A stretch of 11,702 bases of DNA from an uncultured Actinomycetes bacterium (lineage in GTDB: Bacteria; Actinomycetota; CALGFH01). Under the pieces are notes generated by a model. The model was not told the DNA's origin. It worked only from the letters and a program-made list of their open reading frames with translations, and did not search any database. Positions 1-9,055 of this stretch are shown one piece after another. The stretch is taken from the NCBI GenBank assembly GCA_937881255.1, contig CALGFH010000392.1, positions 1 to 11,702 on the forward strand. The letters are read 5' to 3'. How positions within the stretch are numbered: position 1 is the first letter of the stretch; each line of letters begins with the position of its first letter. Made by a program: the position numbers and the translations under genes.

Positions 1-2332
<2,332 letters not shown>

Positions 2333-2337
2333 CCGGG

Positions 2338-2799
2338 ATGGGGGAGCCGGAGGTCTCGCTGCGCGAGATCACCGCCGACACGGTCCGGGAGATCTGCCGG
2401 CTGCGGGTGGCCCCCGGCCAGGAGGGCTTCGTGGCCCCGGTGGCCGAGTCGATCGCCGAGGCCCACTTCTCCCCGCTGGCCTGGTTCCGGGCGGTGTACG
2501 CCGGCGACACCCCGGTCGGGTTCGTGATGCTGGAGGACGACCCGGCCAGCCGCCAGTACTTCCTGTGGCGGCTGCTGATCGACGCCGGGCACCAGGGCAA
2601 GGGCTACGGCCGCGCCGCCGTCGAGCTGCTCTGCGACCACGTCCGGACCCGGCCGGGCGCGACCGAGCTGTTGACCAGCTGGGTGCCTGGCGAGGCGGGC
2701 CCGGCGGGCTTCTACGGCAAGCTCGGCTTCGAGCTCACCGGTGAGGTCGACGAGGACGAGGTGGTCGCCCGGCTGCCCCTCAGCGGGCCGAGCCGGTGA
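2338..2799 (+). CDS. GNAT-family N-acetyltransferase, polyamine-acetyltransferase-like
   Basis: A 153-residue single-domain GNAT enzyme, which would transfer acetyl from acetyl-CoA to an amine. The acetyl-CoA pyrophosphate loop is HQGKGYGRAAVELL, with the Q/R-x-x-G-x-G core at residues 86-91. The C-terminal motif FYGKLGFELTGE is also typical. The N-terminal half (VAPGQEGFVAPVAESIAEAHF, then a Phe/Trp-rich strand ending in LLIDAGHQGKG) resembles spermine/spermidine acetyltransferases of the BltD/PaiA type. This is family resemblance from memory, so the substrate is a guess. The ATG lies 5 bases after the aconitase stop, with only a weak ribosome site, suggesting translational coupling to acnA. 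Its last 20 bases overlap the 3' end of the converging methyltransferase gene on the minus strand. Confidence 0.9.
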   Translation: MGEPEVSLREITADTVREICRLRVAPGQEGFVAPVAESIAEAHFSPLAWFRAVYAGDTPVGFVMLEDDPASRQYFLWRLLIDAGHQGKGYGRAAVELLCDHVRTRPGATELLTSWVPGEAGPAGFYGKLGFELTGEVDEDEVVARLPLSGPSR

Positions 2800-3574
2800 C
2801 CTGGTTCTCGCCAACCGCCGTCCCGGTCCCGGCGACCGGGGCGGCGGGGGCGAACCAGGCCAGCGAGCCGGCCAGGGCCACCGAGGGGCCGGTGACCAGG
2901 GTGGCCGGGGGATCGACCTCGACCTCGGAGGCGGCCAGCTCGGCCAGGGTGCCGGTGACGACCCGCTGGGCGCCGGTGCTGGCCGAGGCGACCACCGCGG
3001 CCGGCTCGCCGGGCGGGCGGCCGGCGGCGATCAGCTGGGTGCAGACCTCGCGCAGGCGCTCGGCCGCCATCAGCAGGACCAGGGTGTCGGCGGCGGCCGC
3101 GGTGCGGGCCAGGTCGGCCGGGGCGCCGCCGGCCAGGGTGGCGCTGATCACCGCGTAGCTGGCGGCCAGGCCCCGGTGGGTGACCGGGATGCCGGCGTAG
3201 GCGGGCGCGGCCACGGCCGCGCTGACCCCGGGCACGACCTCGAACGGCACCCCGGCCCCGGCCAGGGCCAGGGCCTCCTCGCCGCCGCGGCCGAACACGA
3301 ACGGGTCGCCGCCCTTGAGCCGGACCACGGTCAGTCCCCGCCGGCCCCGGTCGACCAGCACCCGGTTGATCTCCTCCTGGGACAGGGCGATCCGTCCCCT
3401 GGCCTTGCCGGCGTCGACCCGCTCGGCCCCGCGCGGGGCCAGGTCGAGCAGGGCCGCCGGGGCCAGCCGGTCGTAGACCACCACGTCGGTCCGCTGCAGC
3501 ACCTCGGCCCCCCGCAGGGTCAGCAGCCGCGGATCCCCGGGCCCGGCCCCGACCAGGTACACGATCCCGCTCAC
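2780..3574 (-). CDS. cobA: Uroporphyrinogen-III C-methyltransferase (SUMT)
   Basis: Transfers two methyl groups from S-adenosylmethionine to uroporphyrinogen III, giving precorrin-2, the branch point to siroheme and cobalamin. The 264-residue product has the family motifs in order: VYLVGAGPGDP (residues 5-15), VVYDRL (32-37), GKARGRIALSQEEIN (56-70), RLKGGDPFVFGRGGEE (85-100), VVPGVSA (113-119) and GIPVTHR (128-134). In GKARGRIALSQEEIN the histidine common in the family is an isoleucine. The length is normal for a stand-alone SUMT, with a slightly long C-terminal tail. The GTG start at 3574-3572 overlaps the stop of the upstream siroheme synthase gene in a GTGA junction (4 bases), so an upstream in-frame extension inside that gene is not real. 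As the last gene of a sulfite-reductase operon, it most likely supplies siroheme rather than B12. The symbol sumT or cysG(C) would serve equally. Confidence 0.93.
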   Translation of the reverse strand: MSGIVYLVGAGPGDPRLLTLRGAEVLQRTDVVVYDRLAPAALLDLAPRGAERVDAGKARGRIALSQEEINRVLVDRGRRGLTVVRLKGGDPFVFGRGGEEALALAGAGVPFEVVPGVSAAVAAPAYAGIPVTHRGLAASYAVISATLAGGAPADLARTAAAADTLVLLMAAERLREVCTQLIAAGRPPGEPAAVVASASTGAQRVVTGTLAELAASEVEVDPPATLVTGPSVALAGSLAWFAPAAPVAGTGTAVGENQVTGSAR

Positions 3575-4218
3575 GCCAGACCCTCCAGCAGGCGGTCGCG
3601 CAGGCGGGTGGCGGCCAGGTCGCCCTGGCCGGCGGCGATCAGTCGCTCGAGCTCGTCCAGGTCGAGGGCGGCCTTCCAGCGGCGGGAGCGGTCCTCGAAG
3701 TCGGGGAGGTGGGGGAGGGTGGCCGTGCGGACCTGGCCGACCAGCTCGACCAGCTCGGTCCAGTCCGGCCCGAACCGCCGGCCGAGCTCGGCCCGGAGGC
3801 GGCCGGCCAGGGCGGGGGCGCGGCCGCCGGTGCCGATGGCCACGATCAGGTCGCCCCGGCGGACGATCGCCGGGGCGGCGAAGTCGCAGTTGGGGACGTC
3901 GTCCATGACGTTGACCAGGACCCCGGCGGCCCGGGCGTCGGCGGCGATGGCGTTGCGCACCCCAGGTTCGTCGGCGTGGGCCACACAGAGGACGGCCCCG
4001 GACAGGTCGCCCGGGCCCCGGTAGCCGCGGCGGTGGATGGTCACCCTCGGGTCGGGCTCCAGCCGGTCCAGGGTCTCCTCCGGGCCCTTGGCGATCACGG
4101 TGACCTCGGCCCCGGCGACCAGCAGGCCCTCGACCTTGCCGGCCTCGACGGCGAACTCGCCGATCACCACCGCCCGCCGGCCGGTCAGCTCCAGCAGCAC
4201 CGGGTAGCCGAACGCCAT
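3571..4218 (-). CDS. Siroheme synthase, precorrin-2 dehydrogenase / ferrochelatase (Met8 / CysG N-terminal type)
   Basis: Expected to oxidise precorrin-2 to sirohydrochlorin with NAD and, as Met8p and CysG do, insert iron to give siroheme. The 215-residue protein matches the Met8/CysG N-terminal half from its first residues (YPVLLELTGRRAVVIG). It has the loop VNVMDDVPNCDF, whose first aspartate (Asp106) aligns with the catalytic aspartate of CysG (Asp104), then AAPAIVRRGDLIVAIGTGGRAPALA and a helical dimer domain ending DRLLEGLA. The Rossmann glycine motif is unusual: the family's GGGxVAxRK reads GEFAVEAGK here (Gly20-Lys28). The ATG at 4218 shares one base with the stop of the upstream reductase (TGATG), and the 3' end overlaps the SUMT gene by 4 bases. 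A GTG one codon upstream is possible but less likely. Whether it also acts as ferrochelatase is inferred from family. Confidence 0.9.
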   Translation of the reverse strand: MAFGYPVLLELTGRRAVVIGEFAVEAGKVEGLLVAGAEVTVIAKGPEETLDRLEPDPRVTIHRRGYRGPGDLSGAVLCVAHADEPGVRNAIAADARAAGVLVNVMDDVPNCDFAAPAIVRRGDLIVAIGTGGRAPALAGRLRAELGRRFGPDWTELVELVGQVRTATLPHLPDFEDRSRRWKAALDLDELERLIAAGQGDLAATRLRDRLLEGLA

Positions 4219-5801
4219 CACGCACCTCCGACGGTGGCCGGCTTGGACATGGCGGCCAGGGTCTCGGGGGGCTGGCGGCGCAGCCACGACTGGAGGGTCT
4301 CGCCGGCCTGGCGCTCGGCCAGGTAGCCGGCGACCAGCCCCCGGACCACGGCGCCGGTGTCGGTGGCCGGGACCCGCTCGCGCACCCGGTGCCCGAAGGC
4401 CAGGCCCTCGCCCAGGTCGCCGCCCAGGTGGAGCTGGTAGTTGCCCTCCCCGGCGGACTCGCCGCCGGCCAGGCCGATGTCGGACAGCTGGTAGCGGGCG
4501 CAGGAGTTGGGGCAGCCGTTGACGTTCACCCGGACCTTGGCGTCGAAGCCCGGGAACGCCTCCTCCAGCTCCCTGACCAGCTCGACCGCCGGCTCCTTGG
4601 TCGGCACCAGGGCCAGCTTGCAGAAGGTCAGGCCGGTGCAGGCCATCGCCCCCCGATGGAACTCGCTGGGGGACGACGGCAGGTCGAGGGCGTCCAGGCG
4701 GGCCACCGCCTCGGTGACCCGCTCGTCGGGGACGTCGAGCACGACCAGCTTCTGCTGGGTGGTGAGCCGGACCCGGGCCCCGCCCAGCTCGCGGGCCAGC
4801 TCGGCCACCGCGACCAGGGTGTCGCCGTCGGTCCGCCCGACCAGGGGCGAGGTCCCGATGTAGCTGGCCCCGTCGAGCTGGCGGTGCACGCCGACGTGGT
4901 CGCGGTGGGCCTCGGGCGACGGCGGGGCCTCGGGGCCGTCCTCCAGCCGCCGGCCCAGGTAGTCGCGCTCCACCACCTCGCGGAAGCGCTCCGGCCCCCA
5001 GGCGGCGAGCAGGAACTTGATCCGGGCCCGGGTCCGCTTGTCGCGGTTGCCGTGGTCGCGGTAGGCGGCGGTGACGGCGGCGACGACCTCGGGGGCCTCG
5101 GCCCGGGGGACGAACACCCCCAGCCGGTCGGCGAAGCGGGGGCTGGACGACAGGCCGCCGCCGACCAGCAGGTCGAAGCCCTGGCGGCCGTCGGGGTGGA
5201 CGTGGCCGACCAGGGCCAGGTCGTTGACCTCGGGCTGGGCGCAGCGGTGGCGGCAGCCCGAGACCGACATCTTGTACTTGCGGGGCAGGTTGGAGAACTC
5301 CTTGGTCCGGGCCATGCGGGCCTCCACGGCCAGCAGGTCACCGGTGGCGTCGAACCACTCGCCGGCGTCGACCCCGGCCACCGGGCAGCCGAGCACGTTG
5401 CGGACGGTGTCCCCGCAGGCCTGGAGGCTGCTCAGCCCGATCCGGTCGAGCTCGTCCAGGATCGCCGGGACGTCCTCGATCACGATCCAGTGGAGCTGGA
5501 TGTTCTGGCGGTCGGTGACGTCGGCCAGGTTGCGGCCGTGGACCTGGGCCAGGCGGCCGATGGCGGCCAGCTGGTCGGCGGTCAGCGCGCCCCCGGGGAT
5601 GCGGACGCGCAGCATGAAGTGGCCGTCGGAGGCCGGGCGCTGGGTGTACAGGCCCCACCAGCGGAAGCGGATGTTGAGGTCGTCGGGGTCGACCGAGGCC
5701 AGGCCCTCGCGGGCGTAGCGGTCGATGCGGGGGCGCAGGTCGAGCGGGTCCAGCGCCTCCTTGATCTGCTCGTTGCGGTTGCGTCGGTCCTCAGCAGCCA
5801 T
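4218..5801 (-). CDS. sir: Ferredoxin-type sulfite reductase (nitrite/sulfite reductase family)
   Basis: Catalyses the six-electron reduction of sulfite to sulfide with ferredoxin as donor, at a coupled siroheme/4Fe-4S centre in the cytosol. The 527-residue protein has the duplicated ferredoxin-half plus NiR/SiR-domain architecture. The cluster ligands are Cys388 and Cys394 (CTGLTFC) and Cys430 and Cys434 (NGCPNSC); the first half has RQNIQLHW and SGCRHRCAQPE. Tyr52 in WWGLYTQR and Cys129 in QACGD sit where Mycobacterium tuberculosis NirA/SirA has its cross-linked Tyr-Cys pair, which favours sulfite over nitrite. The ATG at 5801 is chosen because GGGAG precedes it by 7 bases and MAAEDRRNRNEQIKEALD reads like a family N-terminus; an in-frame extension to 5888 lies inside cysH. 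It overlaps cysH by 11 bases. The cysH and siroheme neighbours support an assimilatory sulfite role, though nitrite reductase cannot be excluded by sequence alone. Confidence 0.92.
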   Translation of the reverse strand: MAAEDRRNRNEQIKEALDPLDLRPRIDRYAREGLASVDPDDLNIRFRWWGLYTQRPASDGHFMLRVRIPGGALTADQLAAIGRLAQVHGRNLADVTDRQNIQLHWIVIEDVPAILDELDRIGLSSLQACGDTVRNVLGCPVAGVDAGEWFDATGDLLAVEARMARTKEFSNLPRKYKMSVSGCRHRCAQPEVNDLALVGHVHPDGRQGFDLLVGGGLSSSPRFADRLGVFVPRAEAPEVVAAVTAAYRDHGNRDKRTRARIKFLLAAWGPERFREVVERDYLGRRLEDGPEAPPSPEAHRDHVGVHRQLDGASYIGTSPLVGRTDGDTLVAVAELARELGGARVRLTTQQKLVVLDVPDERVTEAVARLDALDLPSSPSEFHRGAMACTGLTFCKLALVPTKEPAVELVRELEEAFPGFDAKVRVNVNGCPNSCARYQLSDIGLAGGESAGEGNYQLHLGGDLGEGLAFGHRVRERVPATDTGAVVRGLVAGYLAERQAGETLQSWLRRQPPETLAAMSKPATVGGA

Positions 5802-6633
5802 TGGAGGTCTCCCAGGTGCGGGCGTTGGTGTCGGCGCGCAGCCGGTCCAGGGCGGCCGAGAAGCGGTCATCGGGGCTGGCCGGGGCACCGGTCAGCCGGG
5901 TGTGGAGGCCGCACTCGCGGTCCTGGTCGGCCTCCCACCACCAGCGCCCGGCCCGCTCGTCCTCCCCGGGCCGGGTCGGGCGGGTGCAGGGGGCGCAGCC
6001 GATCGAGGTGTAGCCCTGGGCGTACAGCGAGCTCACCGGCAGGCGGTGGCTGCGCACATACGCCCAGACCTGCTCGCGGGTCCAGTCGGCCAGCGGGTTG
6101 AGCTTGAGGATGCCGCCGTGGGCGTCGTCCCGCTCGGCCTTGCCGATCCCGCCCCGGGCCGGGCCGCCGTCGCGGCGCAGCCCGGTCGACCAGGCCTCGA
6201 CCCCGGCCAGGGCCCGGTCCAGGGGGGCGACCTTGCGCACGTGGCAGCAGAGCCGGCGCAGGGCCGGGTCCTTGTGGAACAGGTTGGGGCCGTGGCGGGC
6301 GACCATGGCGGCCACGTCGGCCGGGTCGGGGGTGATCACCTCGACCTCGAGGCCAAGGCCGGTCCGCACCGCCTCGATGACCTCGTAGGTCTCCTCGGGC
6401 AGGCGACCGGTGTCCAGGGTCAGGACCCGCACCCCGGGGTCGATCCGCCGGGCCAGGTCGAGCACGACCATCCCCTCGGCCTGGAAGCTGGTCACCACGG
6501 CGAACCGGTCGCCGAAGCGCCCGATGGCCCAGGCCAGCAGCTCGTCGGCCGGGAGGCCGTCGAGGTGGGCGAGGTCGGGTCCGTCTAGGTCGGGATCAAG
6601 GCCGTGCGGCCAGGTGGTGGCGGTCGCCGCCAC
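5791..6633 (-). CDS. cysH: Assimilatory adenylylsulfate (APS) reductase, 4Fe-4S type
   Basis: Reduces adenylylsulfate (APS) to sulfite and AMP with thioredoxin-type donors, the step before sulfite reductase. The 280-residue protein has the adenylyl-binding loop SFQAEGMVVLDLA, LDTGRLPEETYE, and ITGLRR-like STGLRRDGG. Cys129-Cys130 (CCHVRK) and Cys213-Ala-Pro-Cys216 form the CC...CxxC signature of a 4Fe-4S cluster, which marks enzymes that act on APS rather than the cluster-free PAPS reductases. Cys241 in ECGLH is the catalytic cysteine of the C-terminal tail. The GTG start at 6633 is supported by GAGGAG 7 bases upstream. It is the first gene of the minus-strand operon and overlaps the sulfite reductase by 11 bases. 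Because APS is the likely substrate, an APS kinase would not be needed. ATP sulfurylase is not in the window. Confidence 0.95.
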   Translation of the reverse strand: MAATATTWPHGLDPDLDGPDLAHLDGLPADELLAWAIGRFGDRFAVVTSFQAEGMVVLDLARRIDPGVRVLTLDTGRLPEETYEVIEAVRTGLGLEVEVITPDPADVAAMVARHGPNLFHKDPALRRLCCHVRKVAPLDRALAGVEAWSTGLRRDGGPARGGIGKAERDDAHGGILKLNPLADWTREQVWAYVRSHRLPVSSLYAQGYTSIGCAPCTRPTRPGEDERAGRWWWEADQDRECGLHTRLTGAPASPDDRFSAALDRLRADTNARTWETSNGC

Positions 6634-6863
6634 AGGCGAGCTCCTCTCGACACGCTCGGGTCGGGGGGTCCAGGCCCGGTCGGTCGGAAAGCACGCGAGC
6701 TACATCGTCACACGGCACGACCGCCGAGCCCACGGACACGCGCAGGACACCACCCACCCGTGGTCGAGGGCGCGGTTGCGGGTCAGCAGCGTGGCGGTCA
6801 TGGCGTGCCACGGTAAGGTACAACCCACCGACCCGCAAGACCCCACAACGAAGGACCAGACCC
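6634..6863. promoter_or_regulatory. Divergent intergenic region between cysH and trpS
   Basis: The only sizeable gap between divergently transcribed genes, so it must carry both promoters. On the plus strand, TAAGGT at 6814-6819 is a plausible -10 for trpS, giving a leader of about 40 bases; no convincing -35 lies at the right distance. On the minus strand I could not pick a cysH promoter with confidence. I see no riboswitch, T-box or attenuator-like leader, although sulfur genes and aminoacyl-tRNA synthetases are common hosts of these. The cysH ribosome site (GAGGAG, minus strand) and the trpS site (GAAGGA at 6850-6855) lie at the two ends. Confidence 0.4.
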
Positions 6864-7862
6864 GTGCCCCGCATCCTCTCGGGCGTCCAGCCCACCGGGA
6901 ACATCCACCTCGGCAACTACGTGGGCGCCTTCCGGCAGTGGGTGGACATGCAGCACGACTTCGAGGCCCTCTACCCGGTGGTCGACCTGCACGCCATCAC
7001 CCTGGCCTACAGCCCGGACGAGCTGGCCGACCGGACCCTGGAGGCGGCGGCCCTCCTACTCGCGGCCGGGCTCGACCCGGACGTCTGCACCGTGTTCGTC
7101 CAGTCGCACGTGCCCGAGCACACGGAGCTGGCCTGGCTGCTCAACCACCTGGCGACCGTCGGCGAGCTGCGCCGCATGACCCAGTTCAAGGCCAAGGCCG
7201 AGACCGGGGGCGAGGGCGCGCTGCCCGCCGGCTACTTCAACTACCCGGTCCTGCAGGCCGCCGACATCCTCATCTACCAGGCGGACCGGGTGCCGGTGGG
7301 GGAGGACCAGCGCCAGCACCTGGAGCTGACCCGCGACGTGGCCGAGCGCTTCAACGCCCGCTTCGGCCAGACCTTCGTGGTCCCCGAGGCCTACATCCCC
7401 AAGGTCGGCGGCCGGGTCATGGACCTCCAGCTGCCGACGGCCAAGATGTCGAAGTCGAGCGCGTCGCCGGCCGGGCGCATCGAGGTGCTCGACCCGCCCG
7501 AGGCCATCCGGCGCAAGGTCCGCTCGGCCGTGACCGACTCGGGCCGCGAGGTGCTGGCCCGGCCCGACAAGCCGGCCATCTCCAACCTGCTGGAGCTGTT
7601 CTCGGTCGCCACCGGGTCCACGGTCGGGGAGCTGGAGCGGACCTACGCCGGCCGCGGCTACGGCGACTTCAAGGGCGACCTGGCCGACGCCCTGATCGCC
7701 TTCCTGGCCCCGGTCCGGGAGCGCTACCACGAGCTCAGGGGCGACCCGGCCCACCTGCGGGCCATCCTCGAGCAGGGCGCGGTCAAGGCCCAGGCCATCG
7801 CCCGCGAGAACCTCGCCCTGGCCAAGGAGCGGATGGGGTTCCTGCCACGGTCGAGCGGCTGA
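6864..7862 (+). CDS. trpS: Tryptophan-tRNA ligase
   Basis: Charges tRNA-Trp with tryptophan using ATP; a class I synthetase with a Rossmann catalytic core, acting as a cytosolic dimer. The 332-residue protein begins PRILSGVQPTGNIHLGNYVGA, containing the HIGH-equivalent GNIHLGN. Further family motifs are VDLHAIT, LAWLLNHLATVGELRRMTQFK, GYFNYPVLQAADIL, VPVGEDQRQHLELTRD and the KMSKS loop at residues 194-198. The length is normal. The GTG start at 6864 is chosen because GAAGGA precedes it by 8 bases and the family's conserved N-terminus starts right there. It is divergent from cysH. The following gene begins 79 bases after its stop with no terminator between them, so the two may be co-transcribed. 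Confidence 0.97.
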   Translation: MPRILSGVQPTGNIHLGNYVGAFRQWVDMQHDFEALYPVVDLHAITLAYSPDELADRTLEAAALLLAAGLDPDVCTVFVQSHVPEHTELAWLLNHLATVGELRRMTQFKAKAETGGEGALPAGYFNYPVLQAADILIYQADRVPVGEDQRQHLELTRDVAERFNARFGQTFVVPEAYIPKVGGRVMDLQLPTAKMSKSSASPAGRIEVLDPPEAIRRKVRSAVTDSGREVLARPDKPAISNLLELFSVATGSTVGELERTYAGRGYGDFKGDLADALIAFLAPVRERYHELRGDPAHLRAILEQGAVKAQAIARENLALAKERMGFLPRSSG

Positions 7863-7941
7863 TGCCGATCGGGGCCTCGGCGCGGAGACCCCTGCCGGTG
7901 GCGGGAGCCCCGGTCGGGAGGGTAGCCGAGGTGGCGGGGAC

Positions 7942-8958
7942 GTGCGGGGGGATTTCCACAGCCCCGGCGTGCGGGCGCCCGTGACCCGACACCGCCTCGG
8001 GGTGGTGGCGCGGCTGCCCGAGCCGATCGGGATCCACGTGCAGGCCTGGCGGCGGGCCCTGGGTGACCCGGCGGCGGAGCGGATCGCGCCCCACCTGACC
8101 CTGGTGCCGCCCCAGACGGTGGCCGAGCGCGACCTGGGCCGGGCCACCGCCCTGGTCGAGCGGGCGGCCGCGGGGGCGGTGCCGTTCCTGGTCGAGCTGG
8201 ACGGGACGGCCACCTTCCTGCCCGACAGCCCGGTGGCGTACCTGGCCGTGCGCGAGGGCGGGCCGGCCCTGGCCGACCTGGAGGCGGCCCTCCGGGAGTC
8301 GCCGCTCGACCGCCGCACCCACCCCTTCCACCCCCACGTGACCCTGGTCCAGGACCTGCCCGCCGAGCGGATCGAGGCCGCCGCCCGCGAGCTGGCCGGC
8401 TTCCGGGCCACCTTCCCGGTCCGCGAGCTCGCCCTGCTGGGCGAGGAGCGGGACGCCGAGGGGGGCAGGGTCTGGCGGCCACTGGCCACCGCCACCGTGG
8501 GGGCGTCGACGGCCGTCCGCGAGGTGCCGTTCGCCGAGGCGGCCAGCGCCGCCCTGCTGCTGCTCGACCCGGCCGGCGGACGGGTCCTGCTCGGCCTGCG
8601 CACCCGCGGCCAGGGCCGCCGCTACCCGGGGGTCTGGGACGCCATCGGCGGCAAGCCCGACGAGGGCGAGACCCTGCTGGAGGCCCTGGCCCGCGAGGCC
8701 CGCGAGGAGGCCGGGATCGAGGCGCTCGACCCGACCGCCCTCGGCTGCTTCCACGACGGCGAGCGGGCCGACGCCTACTTCCTGGTCACCGCCTGGAAGG
8801 GCGAGCCGGCCAACCGGGAGCCGTCCGAGCACAGCGAGCTCGACTGGGTGCCGCTGCACGAGGCCGGCCGGCGCCCGCTGACCCCGACGGCCAGGGCGGC
8901 GGTGACCCGGCTGGCGGCCGTGCTGGCCTCCGGGCGTCGACTGCATCGGCCCGGGTGA
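7942..8958 (+). CDS. Fusion protein: N-terminal 2H phosphoesterase (LigT/2'-5' RNA ligase family) and C-terminal NUDIX hydrolase
   Basis: A 338-residue two-domain protein of unknown function. Residues 17-180 form a 2H phosphoesterase-like domain with both catalytic H-x-T motifs: HLT at 51-53 (APHLTLVPP) and HVT at 132-134 (HPHVTLVQD). Family members cleave cyclic or 2'-5' phosphodiester bonds in RNA ends or small nucleotides. Residues 190-330 form a NUDIX domain with a complete box, from Gly237 (GKPDEGE) through REAREEAGI to Ile259, expected to bind divalent metal and cleave X-linked nucleoside diphosphates. After the box come a YFLVTAWKGEP strand and a helix. The GTG at 7942 is preferred because GAGGTGG lies 7 bases upstream; in-frame GTG codons at 7969 and 7981 lack such a site, but 7981 would begin nearer the conserved domain. 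Substrate and pathway are unknown. It sits between trpS and an envelope gene pair, which gives little hint. Confidence 0.85.
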   Translation: MRGDFHSPGVRAPVTRHRLGVVARLPEPIGIHVQAWRRALGDPAAERIAPHLTLVPPQTVAERDLGRATALVERAAAGAVPFLVELDGTATFLPDSPVAYLAVREGGPALADLEAALRESPLDRRTHPFHPHVTLVQDLPAERIEAAARELAGFRATFPVRELALLGEERDAEGGRVWRPLATATVGASTAVREVPFAEAASAALLLLDPAGGRVLLGLRTRGQGRRYPGVWDAIGGKPDEGETLLEALAREAREEAGIEALDPTALGCFHDGERADAYFLVTAWKGEPANREPSEHSELDWVPLHEAGRRPLTPTARAAVTRLAAVLASGRRLHRPG

Positions 8959-9055
8959 TATGCGATAACTCTTACGGCAGCGGGGTAGAAGGTCGTTGGG
9001 CGGCGAGGCTGGCCGTCCAGCGAACCCCAGACGACAACGGTAAGGGGGGACTGCC

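Noticed and set aside
2741..4024. Long plus-strand open frame (about 430 codons) opposite the two siroheme genes
   Set aside because: Its translation is a low-complexity Gly/Gln/Ala/Arg mixture with no motif, while the minus strand has clear SUMT and Met8 signatures. High GC leaves long stop-free antisense frames.
4389..6101. 570-codon plus-strand open frame antisense to the sulfite reductase and cysH
   Set aside because: No recognisable domain and strongly biased composition; it is the mirror of two well-supported genes.
6705..6720. Weak dyad TCGT...ACGA as an operator for cysH
   Set aside because: Only 4-base outer arms match plus one inner pair; expected by chance in sequence like this.
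6634..6863. SAM-type riboswitch before cysH or T-box before trpS
   Set aside because: I found neither a T-box sequence with its specifier and antiterminator stems nor a conserved SAM-riboswitch core, and no terminator hairpin on either strand.
7863..7941. Terminator after trpS
   Set aside because: Short GC hairpins such as CCTGCC-GGT-GGCGGG can be drawn but no T tract follows, so no intrinsic terminator is called.
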